A stretch of DNA of 11,602 bases, taken from assembly GCA_038849025.1 (NCBI GenBank), contig JAWCNE010000045.1, positions 1-11,602 of the forward strand, written 5' to 3'. A model generated the notes under the pieces. That model did not search any database and was not told where the DNA came from. It worked only from the letters and a program-made list of their open reading frames with translations. This stretch comes from WUQU01 sp038849025 (lineage in GTDB: Archaea > Thermoproteota > Bathyarchaeia > Bathyarchaeales > Bathycorpusculaceae). The translations under genes and the position numbers were made by a program. Below, piece after piece: positions 6,584-11,602 of this stretch; positions within the stretch are counted from its first letter, which is position 1, and every line of letters starts with the position of its first letter.

Positions 6584-7381
6584 GTGTCAAGTACCAAGCC
6601 TTTAATAGTTTCAGTCAGTCCAAACATGGATGAAGCAGAAAAAATCGTTAAAGAGGCGATTTCCCAACATAAAATGCTGCTTGTGGTTGGCAACTGCTGG
6701 GTGCACTATTTCGGAAGGGCAAGTTCTAAGCTTGAACCGGGGGAACGCATACTAATAGTTAAAGAGGATGGTTCCCTACTTGTCCACCGTTCAGTAGGTT
6801 ATGAACCAGTTAACTGGCAGCCTCCAGGATGCGTATTCCACACCCAAGTAAATGAAAGCATATTAGAGATTCATGCAGTTAGGCTAAAGCCTCCAGAATC
6901 TGTTAAAGTGTTTTTTGACAAAATTCTCATGGTCTCCGCCCTGAGTCTAACGGATTCTGGGGAATTCGCCCTATATGCAAGCGAAGAAGACATGCAGAAA
7001 GCCCTTCTCTTAGAGCCTTCGCTTTTGGAAAAAGGGTTTAATCCCATAAGCTATGAGAAAAAGGTGGAACCTGGATTTGTGGATGTTTACGGCGTTGACA
7101 AGAATGGACGATTTGTTGTTGTCGAGATTAAACGTAAAACAGCCGGCAAAGAGGCTGCGCTTCAACTTGCAAAGTATATAGAGGCGGTTAAAAGCCGAAC
7201 AAACCGTGAAGTGCGCGGAATCCTCGTGGCGCCAAACATAGCCAGAGACGTCCAAAGACTTCTTGAAACTTTAAAGCTGGAGTTTAAGCCTTTAAACCCT
7301 AAAAAATGCGCCGAAATCTTGAAAAGGATTGAAACTAGGCGGCTTGAAACTTTTTTCAAGGAGGAAAAGTTAAGTGATTAG
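6584..7381 (+). CDS. nucS: Endonuclease NucS/EndoMS, mismatch-specific
   Basis: NucS (EndoMS) is a homodimeric archaeal endonuclease that cuts both strands at mismatched bases and acts with the sliding clamp PCNA in MutSL-independent mismatch repair. From the GTG start chosen here it is 265 residues, close to the ~250 usual for the family. The N-terminal DNA-binding/dimerisation domain shows GRASSKLEPGERILIV (44-59), VHRS (67-70) and EPVNWQPPG (74-82). The C-terminal RecB-like nuclease domain has GFVDVYGVD (164-172), then VVVEIKR (178-184). D167, E181 and K183 form the PD-(D/E)xK centre, and AALQLAKYI (191-199) is the conserved following helix. An in-frame ATG at 6494 would add 30 residues but lies inside the divergent methyltransferase and upstream of the likely promoter. 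GTG at 6584 has GGCGG about 8 nt upstream. No obvious PCNA-binding peptide is seen; the C-terminal RRLETFFKEEKL is the nearest candidate. It overlaps the next gene by 8 bp. Confidence 0.93.
   Translation: MSSTKPLIVSVSPNMDEAEKIVKEAISQHKMLLVVGNCWVHYFGRASSKLEPGERILIVKEDGSLLVHRSVGYEPVNWQPPGCVFHTQVNESILEIHAVRLKPPESVKVFFDKILMVSALSLTDSGEFALYASEEDMQKALLLEPSLLEKGFNPISYEKKVEPGFVDVYGVDKNGRFVVVEIKRKTAGKEAALQLAKYIEAVKSRTNREVRGILVAPNIARDVQRLLETLKLEFKPLNPKKCAEILKRIETRRLETFFKEEKLSD
7358..7369 (+). promoter_or_regulatory. Ribosome binding site deciding the GTG start of the UPF0282 gene
   Basis: AAGGAGGAAAAG is an unusually complete Shine-Dalgarno sequence inside the 3' end of nucS, 9 nt before the GTG at 7374. 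It fixes that start and indicates translational coupling of the two genes. Confidence 0.7.
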
Positions 7382-8285
7382 GAGAATTTTGCCCTTAGCC
7401 TTTGACAGTTTCGGCGTCCGCTCCATGGCAACTTTCGTGGAAACAGACGACTTGAAAATCCTAATAGATCCCGGGGTTTCTTTGGCACCATTACGTTATG
7501 GTTTGGAGCCTCATCCAATGGAGTGGCAGAGGCTTGACGAGACATGGACGCTTATAAAACAGTATGCTGAAGACTCTGAAGTGCTTGTTGTAACCCATTA
7601 CCATTACGATCATCACGACCCAGACTATCCAGAGCTCTACAGCGGAAAAACCGTTTTCGTAAAACATCCAACGCAGAACATAAACAGAAGTCAAAAGGAA
7701 AGAGCGGCGCTATTTTTAGAGGCGATAAAGGGGTTACCGAAAAAGTTGGAGAACGCGGATGGCAAAAGCTTTCAACTTGGCAAAACCCTCATAAGCTTTT
7801 CAAAGGCTGTTTGCCACGGCACAAACCCACGTTTGGGTTATGTAACAGAAGTAAGCATAAAAAGCAACGGTGAAAAGTTTCTGCACACATCTGATGTTGA
7901 AGGCCCTTCCCTTGAAGATCAGATAATATTCATTTTAGAAGAGAAGCCAGACATCCTTTTCGTTGACGGCCCAATGACTTATATGCTTGGATATCGTTAC
8001 TCGTTCAAAAGCTTGGAGATCTCCAACAAAAACCTTTTAAGAGCCATAAAAGAAACAAGCCCCCACACCATAGTTTTAGACCACCACTTTCTCCGTGATT
8101 TAAACTATAAAATGCGGGTAAAGCCAGTATACGAAGAAGCAGAAAAACTCGGGGTTAAGGTTATCACGGCAGCTGAATTTTCTGGAAGGAAGATTGAGAT
8201 GCTTGAAGCTTTAAGGAAAGAGCTCTACGCGAAATACGGCGAAAAAGAGTCTAGGACTAAAAAGCGGCAGCTAAGAGAAGAGTAA
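7374..8285 (+). CDS. UPF0282 family metallo-beta-lactamase-fold hydrolase
   Basis: This 303-residue protein matches the archaeal UPF0282 family of predicted metal-dependent hydrolases. The N-terminus shows the family pattern DSFGVRSMATFVETDDLKIL followed by IDPGVSLAP (to residue 39). The metallo-beta-lactamase metal motif is THYHYDHH (74-81), giving H75, H77, D79 and H80. Later ligand candidates are H148 (AVCHG), D174 (HTSDVEG) and H237/H238 (LDHHFLRD). This order fits a two-metal MBL site. The C-terminus is charged (KESRTKKRQLREE), perhaps for nucleic-acid contact. Many MBL enzymes act on RNA, DNA or phosphoesters, but no substrate is established for UPF0282 to my knowledge. The gene overlaps nucS by 8 bp and has a strong ribosome site, so the two are co-transcribed and translationally coupled. 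A role near DNA repair is therefore a contextual guess. The convergent DUF1614 gene ends 6 nt away. Confidence 0.88.
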   Translation: MIRRILPLAFDSFGVRSMATFVETDDLKILIDPGVSLAPLRYGLEPHPMEWQRLDETWTLIKQYAEDSEVLVVTHYHYDHHDPDYPELYSGKTVFVKHPTQNINRSQKERAALFLEAIKGLPKKLENADGKSFQLGKTLISFSKAVCHGTNPRLGYVTEVSIKSNGEKFLHTSDVEGPSLEDQIIFILEEKPDILFVDGPMTYMLGYRYSFKSLEISNKNLLRAIKETSPHTIVLDHHFLRDLNYKMRVKPVYEEAEKLGVKVITAAEFSGRKIEMLEALRKELYAKYGEKESRTKKRQLREE

Positions 8286-8291
8286 CCAATT

Positions 8292-9008
8292 TTAGACGAG
8301 GAGCACAGCGAGTATTCCGCTTAGGAAGACGCCGTCAAATGTTCCAGCTCCGCCTATGCTTGCTATTTTGGCTCCAAGCCTTGGAATTTGGTGCAAGTTA
8401 GTTATATCCGCACCTATAAGTGTGCCAAGCACTCCTGAAGTGTAGGCTATGACAGCGGGTGCGCTTGAAGGCAAAAGATAAGCCACAAGCGCAGATGCTA
8501 AGGGCGGAATGAAGGCTGGTGTGGCTATTCCTAAACCTTTAATGGGCCTTGCAACCAAATGCGTCACCGCTGCAACTATGAAAATTCCAGCTAAAGCGTA
8601 AAGCAGCGCTGAAGGCACCTTCCAGAGAAGATAAATAGAAACCAATGCGGGGATTAGGGCTCCACCCACATTTATTGCAACAATCGTTGTGAACTCCTCA
8701 TAATCAAACTCGGGAACCTTGAAAACTATTCCAAAGAAGCTTATGTACTCTTCCCTAACTATGGGAATTACAGCCCTAAGCTTCAACAACGGAATGTTAA
8801 CGTAGCTTCCAATGAAAGTTGCTGCAAGAATCAGGACAGCCATTTGAGGACTAAAACCAACTTGCCTAAAAGCAATACCAATGGCGCCCACAAAAAGTAG
8901 GCCTACGATTAAGACAAGAAGCAGAAACAGTATTGCAAATATTTTGTAGCTGTGAGGACAGTAAACGGTTCTCCTACTCAAAGGACAACACCGCAGCGCC
9001 ATTGCCAT
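8292..9008 (-). CDS. DUF1614 family integral membrane protein
   Basis: This 238-residue protein has about six to seven predicted membrane helices (near 22-46, 53-72, 106-129, 132-152, 165-183, 186-200 and 216-238). It matches DUF1614: after the first helix comes GAIGIAF (41-47), then FIGSYVNIPL (65-74), AINVGGALIPALVS (111-124), and near the end IGADITNLHQIP (198-209) and the hallmark IGGAGTFDGVFLSG (218-231). Function is unknown. The conserved glycines and polar Asn/Asp/His in membrane segments suggest a channel, transporter or membrane enzyme. The cytosolic N-terminus RCCPLSRRTVYCPH has C7, C8, C17 and H19, which could bind a metal. Start choice is uncertain between ATG 9008 and ATG 9002: the TATA-like ACTTTTATAA at 9030-9021 is only about 24 nt from the latter, favouring a leaderless mRNA from the second ATG. 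It is divergent from the pyrophosphatase. Confidence 0.85.
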   Translation of the reverse strand: MAMALRCCPLSRRTVYCPHSYKIFAILFLLLVLIVGLLFVGAIGIAFRQVGFSPQMAVLILAATFIGSYVNIPLLKLRAVIPIVREEYISFFGIVFKVPEFDYEEFTTIVAINVGGALIPALVSIYLLWKVPSALLYALAGIFIVAAVTHLVARPIKGLGIATPAFIPPLASALVAYLLPSSAPAVIAYTSGVLGTLIGADITNLHQIPRLGAKIASIGGAGTFDGVFLSGILAVLLV

Positions 9009-9104
9009 TTTATGACGGAATTATAAAAGTATTGCTGAATTCTATAGACGTAAAAAGGAAAAATTAAATAACAAGCTGGACTGTTTGGCTTAAGGCGTTA
9101 GCGT
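9009..9104. promoter_or_regulatory. Divergent promoter region between DUF1614 and pyrophosphatase
   Basis: On the minus strand ACTTTTATAATTC (9030-9018) is a TATA box for DUF1614. On the plus strand GGAAAAATTAAATAAC (9057-9072) is TATA-like, placing a start near 9093 and a leader of about 12 nt before the ATG at 9105. No strong ribosome site precedes the pyrophosphatase, in keeping with a short leader. Confidence 0.4.
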
Positions 9105-9638
9105 ATGAACCTTTGGAAAGATATTCCATGTGGCGATAAACCTCCAGAACTTTTAAACATGGTGGTGGAGGTTGTCGGCGGTTCAAGGGATAAATACGAA
9201 TTCAACATTGAGTGGGGAGAATTTGTCCTAGATCGCATAATACCATCATCCGTCGTGTTTCCAGTGGAGTACGGCTTTGTTCCGCAGACATGGTTTGACG
9301 ATGGAGACCCTCTAGACATAATGGCTTTGAGTTACGAACCCCTCGAAGTAGGATGCATAGTGAAAGTCAGAGTGATAGGCGCGTTAATAGTGGAAGATGA
9401 AAACGGTATAGATCCCAAAATATTGTCTGTACTGGTCAATGACGCAAGGTTTGATGGATACAAGGATATCAGCGATGTCCACCCCCAAAAGCTTAGGGAA
9501 ATTCAAGAATTCTTTGAAACTTATAAGCGGCTGGAACCTCACAAATGGGTGAAATTCAGAGAGTGGAAGGACGCTAAAGAAGCCAAAGAAATCGTAAACT
9601 ACGCGATTAAACGGTTTAAAGAACTCAACGTGAAGTAA
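9105..9638 (+). CDS. ppa: Family I inorganic pyrophosphatase
   Basis: It hydrolyses pyrophosphate to two phosphates with Mg2+, pulling forward aminoacyl-tRNA, nucleic acid and lipid synthesis. At 177 residues it has the normal length for a prokaryotic family I enzyme (soluble, usually hexameric). The active-site set can be aligned by eye with the E. coli enzyme: E22, K30 (KYEFN), R44 (LDR), Y56 (VEYGF), the signature DDGDPLD with D66, D68 and D71, D98, D103 and K105 (DENGIDPK), and Y140-K141 (FFETYKRLE). All catalytic positions appear intact. It is a single gene, divergent from DUF1614, with its stop 26 nt from the end of the convergent coiled-coil gene. Housekeeping, likely constitutive. Confidence 0.96.
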   Translation: MNLWKDIPCGDKPPELLNMVVEVVGGSRDKYEFNIEWGEFVLDRIIPSSVVFPVEYGFVPQTWFDDGDPLDIMALSYEPLEVGCIVKVRVIGALIVEDENGIDPKILSVLVNDARFDGYKDISDVHPQKLREIQEFFETYKRLEPHKWVKFREWKDAKEAKEIVNYAIKRFKELNVK

Positions 9639-9664
9639 ACTCCTTTAAAATGGGTGGTGAGTGT

Positions 9665-11287
9665 TTAGACTAGTTTTTGACCGAAGGCAGCATACTCTTT
9701 TTCTGAAAGCCAGCCCTCAGACTTCAGTTTTTCCAATCCCTTCTTGATTTCTTCCAGTGCGGAAGCCCCTTTTAGAATGTTAGCTTTTTCACCAGCCTCG
9801 TAGATTTCCCTTGCAAATGCAGCGTCCCTTTCAATTAAACCCAAAAGACCTTCCAGCAGCGATGTAACCGCTTTAAACCTTGGAACTAGAAGCTGCTTAA
9901 CTTTGGCTTTTCCAAGGGCGCCTTTAAGTTTTGCAATAAAGCCCATGCTGTTCGCAACCGATGGCGGAAAAACAATGTACCGCTTTTTCGTCTCAAACTG
10001 ATAACAAGCCATGTAGAAGGGAATATAAACCAAATTCACTGTTTTATATTTCTGTTGAATTCCAAGCTTGTCAAGGTTTATGAGGTCTGCTTCTCTAAGC
10101 TTAACTACGTTGTTTATTTGCTGAATTATGCTTGCTGTTAAACCTTCAAGCCTTTCTATCTCCTCTTCGTGAATTTGAATTTTGGCGTCTCGGGATGATT
10201 CAAGTTCAAGCAAATCCCTCTTTGCCTCTTTGATTCTTGCTTCCCACTCAGATCTTAACTTGAAGGTTTCAAGAGATTTGCTTTCCTCAACCGCTTTTAT
10301 CCTTTCTTCAACAGCCTTAATCTGCTTCTCGACTTCGGAAAGCTCTTTTTTGGTTTCATTCGCTTTCTCTTTCCATTTTCTCTCTCCGACAACATCATTG
10401 TTGGCGGCGCATGTTTTAGCTTCTATGTTGCATCGTTCAATTTTTTTAATGGCTTGCTCCTTAAGTTTTTCCAGCTTCACCTGTTCCTTTTGCAGGGGAA
10501 GAAGTTGCTCTTCAAATTTTTTCGTTAACTTTACTATTTGTTCATCGTACTCCTCGTTTATGCGCTTGAGCTTTGGAGCCACAACTTCTTCCTGCTTTTT
10601 AATTTTTTCACCGAACTCTTCTTTAATTGTCCTAATCTCGCCTCGTATTGCCTTAACAAAGTTTCGGGTTGTTCTGCTAAGCTGTTTCATGCTTTCATGA
10701 AGAAGGCCGAGGTCTGTTTTAAAGTCTGATTTAAGTTTTTCAAGCTCTTGAATCGTTGCCAGAATTGCCGTTTCTTCAATTAGTGAAGGTAAAAACACAA
10801 TAGGTGATGATGCCTCTGCTTCTCTGACTTCTGAAAGGTACTGGTCAAATTCGCTGAGAAAAGTCTGGTTTGAGATTAAGGCTTCAATCATCATTGTCTT
10901 TTCATCGCTTGGTACTTGGAAATAGCTTAAATTGTCTGACAGAAAAGCCATGTAAGTTTCCATCGTTTTTGAACTTCTCTGCAGGTTTTCAAGGAAAGTT
11001 TTAGCCTCTGGTATACCCTTATAATTTAGGGGGTGATCTTTTGTTTTTAATCCGTCAAAAATTAGGTTCAGCCTATTCCAAGGGACAAGCCAAAGCGGGT
11101 AAAAGAATTTTGTTAAGAAAACAGTTTCCTCTTCAGGTTTCTTTAATATTAAGCCTCCACCCTTTTGCCGCTCTAACTCAGTAAAGCAGTAAATGGATGC
11201 TCTTTCCATTTCATCCATGAAGGGTTCACTGCGATTTTCAGCTAAAACTGAAAAAGGAAGAACCATTTTTGAGATTTTCTGAGACAA
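9665..11287 (-). CDS. Uncharacterised protein with split globular domain around a long coiled-coil hairpin
   Basis: I do not recognise this 540-residue protein. Residues 1-165 are mixed, with an aromatic segment FFYPLWLVPWNRLNLIFDGL (61-80). Residues ~175-400 are rich in Lys, Glu, Leu and Ala with heptad character, a long coiled coil interrupted near 286-303 by CNIEAKTCAANNDVVG, a likely turn. Residues 410-540 contain VYIPFYMACY (420-429) and RYIVFPPSVAN (436-446), echoing the N-terminal aromatic segment, then helices. This suggests the arms fold back so the two ends meet, as in SMC or Rad50 proteins, but no Walker A or B ATPase motif is present. C286 and C293 lie at the presumed tip. No signal peptide or membrane helix is convincing. 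The start is TTG at 11287: GGTGA lies 4 nt upstream. The ATG at 11266 would remove only seven residues but has no ribosome site. Function unknown. Confidence 0.8.
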   Translation of the reverse strand: MSQKISKMVLPFSVLAENRSEPFMDEMERASIYCFTELERQKGGGLILKKPEEETVFLTKFFYPLWLVPWNRLNLIFDGLKTKDHPLNYKGIPEAKTFLENLQRSSKTMETYMAFLSDNLSYFQVPSDEKTMMIEALISNQTFLSEFDQYLSEVREAEASSPIVFLPSLIEETAILATIQELEKLKSDFKTDLGLLHESMKQLSRTTRNFVKAIRGEIRTIKEEFGEKIKKQEEVVAPKLKRINEEYDEQIVKLTKKFEEQLLPLQKEQVKLEKLKEQAIKKIERCNIEAKTCAANNDVVGERKWKEKANETKKELSEVEKQIKAVEERIKAVEESKSLETFKLRSEWEARIKEAKRDLLELESSRDAKIQIHEEEIERLEGLTASIIQQINNVVKLREADLINLDKLGIQQKYKTVNLVYIPFYMACYQFETKKRYIVFPPSVANSMGFIAKLKGALGKAKVKQLLVPRFKAVTSLLEGLLGLIERDAAFAREIYEAGEKANILKGASALEEIKKGLEKLKSEGWLSEKEYAAFGQKLV

Positions 11288-11291
11288 AGGT

Positions 11292-11310
11292 TCACCATTA
11301 TTAATGGTGA
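11292..11310. promoter_or_regulatory. Perfect 9-bp inverted repeat over the coiled-coil gene's start: operator candidate
   Basis: TCACCATTATTAATGGTGA is a perfect inverted repeat (TCACCATTA / TAATGGTGA, 1-nt centre). It lies between the predicted TATA box and the TTG start, and covers the predicted transcription start near 11298. The minus-strand GGTGA ribosome site is its inner arm. Because the 5' arm would lie upstream of the transcription start, a DNA operator is more likely than an mRNA hairpin. Confidence 0.5.
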
Positions 11311-11317
11311 CTGGATT

Positions 11318-11332
11318 GATTTAAATATCTTG
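11318..11332 (-). promoter_or_regulatory. TATA box for the coiled-coil gene
   Basis: The minus strand reads AAGATATTTAAATC, a strong archaeal TATA-like element centred near 11324. It predicts transcription from about 11298 and an ~11-nt leader that still carries GGTGA before the TTG start. Confidence 0.5.
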
Positions 11333-11376
11333 TCATGAAAATCCTTCAGCGTTCTCAGTCATTTGGTTAACAAGAA

Positions 11377-11399
11377 ATGGAACAATCTCGTTGTTCCAT
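11377..11399. repeat. Perfect 9-bp stem hairpin with 5-nt loop
   Basis: ATGGAACAA at 11377-11385 pairs perfectly with TTGTTCCAT at 11391-11399 around the loop TCTCG. It lies in a gene-free stretch between the coiled-coil promoter and an A/T-rich region. No T-tract follows it on either strand, so it is not a classical intrinsic terminator. It could be a regulator site or part of a small RNA. Confidence 0.45.
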
Positions 11400-11401
11400 G
11401 A

Positions 11402-11420
11402 TTAAAAATTGAAAAAATGG
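11402..11420 (-). terminator. T-tract terminator candidate
   Basis: The minus strand reads CATTTTTTCAATTTTTAAT, two T-runs typical of archaeal hairpin-independent termination. It would stop transcripts coming from the right, such as that from the promoter at 11531-11544. Confidence 0.35.
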
Positions 11421-11447
11421 GGGATTTTAGTTAGATTATGCTTTTTT

Positions 11448-11501
11448 TTACTTATTTTTCTTTGCCTTCCCCTTTTTAGCTTTTGTTTTGCTAGCAGTCA
11501 C
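11448..11501 (-). CDS. Possible 17-residue lysine-rich micro-ORF
   Basis: A GTG at 11501-11499 opens a frame of 17 codons ending in TAA at 11450-11448 and encoding VTASKTKAKKGKAKKNK, with 8 lysines in 17 residues. GAGG lies 8 nt upstream as a possible ribosome site, and a good TATA-like element (TTTTAAATAAATTG, 11544-11531) lies further upstream. The frame is open back to a stop just past 11530 (adding IAHDYSFEVAF), but contains no ATG there. It may be a translated basic micro-peptide, the remnant tail of a broken gene, or chance in A-rich DNA. Confidence 0.2.
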   Translation of the reverse strand: MTASKTKAKKGKAKKNK

Positions 11502-11530
11502 GAATGCAACCTCAAAACTATAATCGTGTG

Positions 11531-11544
11531 CAATTTATTTAAAA
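11531..11544 (-). promoter_or_regulatory. TATA-like promoter near the right edge
   Basis: TTTTAAATAAATTG on the minus strand, preceded by GAAAATC (BRE-like), is a good archaeal promoter match. It predicts a start near 11512, directly before GAGG and the micro-ORF. The complement (AATTTATTTAAAAG) could instead serve a plus-strand gene beyond the right edge. Confidence 0.35.
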
Positions 11545-11602
11545 GATTTTCTGTTCGCCAATAAATATCGAAGCGCTTTCTAAGATATGCCAATTTCTGG
11601 AC

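Larger units (their letters stand above)
11311..11602. other. Right-edge stretch without a conventional gene
   Basis: About 290 bp have no ORF with a normal start and length. They hold, from left to right, the coiled-coil promoter, the perfect hairpin, the T-tract, the lysine-rich micro-ORF and a TATA-like box. A plus-strand ATG at 11587 (MPISG, open to the edge) could begin another gene, but it has no ribosome site. A minus-strand frame open from the edge to a TGA near 11498 (34 codons) shows no recognisable family. I find no tRNA fold. Confidence 0.5.

Noticed and set aside
10182..10700. A 172-residue Ser/Phe-rich plus-strand frame
   Set aside because: It is the complement of the Lys/Glu-rich coiled-coil gene; Ser/Phe/Leu richness is the expected shadow of that composition.
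11377..11399. The perfect hairpin as a rho-independent terminator
   Set aside because: No T-run follows the stem on either strand, and archaeal termination normally relies on T-tracts without a hairpin.
11311..11602. A tRNA, C/D-box RNA or CRISPR array in the gene-poor right edge
   Set aside because: No cloverleaf, no paired C and D boxes in order, and no repeated units with regular spacers could be found by eye.

Overview
The window reads as chromosomal DNA from an archaeon, most likely a member of the Bathyarchaeia or a related TACK lineage. That placement is an inference from gene content, with no marker-gene test. The supporting content is an HdrA-MvhD fusion with a six-cluster polyferredoxin, an archaeal mismatch endonuclease NucS, a UPF0282 metallo-beta-lactamase protein, a DUF1614 membrane protein, TATA/BRE-like promoters at archaeal distances, GGTGA/GGAGG ribosome sites and frequent GTG/TTG starts. 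Genes are tightly packed, with convergent pairs overlapping by 8 bp or separated by only 6 and 26 nt. I see no mobile element, CRISPR array, tRNA or rRNA.

Layout, left to right. A possible divergent gene runs off the left edge (1-28, minus). A small zincin-like HExxH protein (113-616) and an APC-family amino acid permease (683-1945) follow on the plus strand. On the minus strand lies the redox block: six-cluster polyferredoxin (5846-4908), then after 1 nt HdrA-MvhD (4906-2453), then a divergent Lrp/AsnC-type regulator (2408-1938) whose end overlaps the permease. A class I methyltransferase (6525-5956, minus) is divergent from the coupled pair nucS (6584-7381) and UPF0282 hydrolase (7374-8285). 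DUF1614 (9008-8292, minus) is divergent from family I inorganic pyrophosphatase (9105-9638). A 540-aa coiled-coil protein of unknown function (11287-9665, minus) has a perfect inverted repeat over its predicted transcription start. The last ~300 bp hold no conventional gene, but contain a perfect 9-bp hairpin and a tiny promoter/micro-ORF/T-tract unit.

How the genes work together. The polyferredoxin and HdrA-MvhD are probably one operon and one electron-transfer module: MvhD delivers electrons to HdrA's flavin, and the polyferredoxin wires HdrA to ferredoxin-dependent enzymes. HdrB and HdrC are absent from the window, so the high-potential acceptor is unknown. The Lrp protein could link redox or amino acid status to the neighbouring operon or permease, but this is only positional. 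NucS and the UPF0282 hydrolase are translationally coupled, which ties an uncharacterised MBL enzyme to a DNA repair gene. The strongest leads for new biology are the SMC-like (non-ATPase) coiled-coil protein with its operator-like palindrome, the HdrA/polyferredoxin module without HdrBC, and the micro-transcription unit at the right edge.
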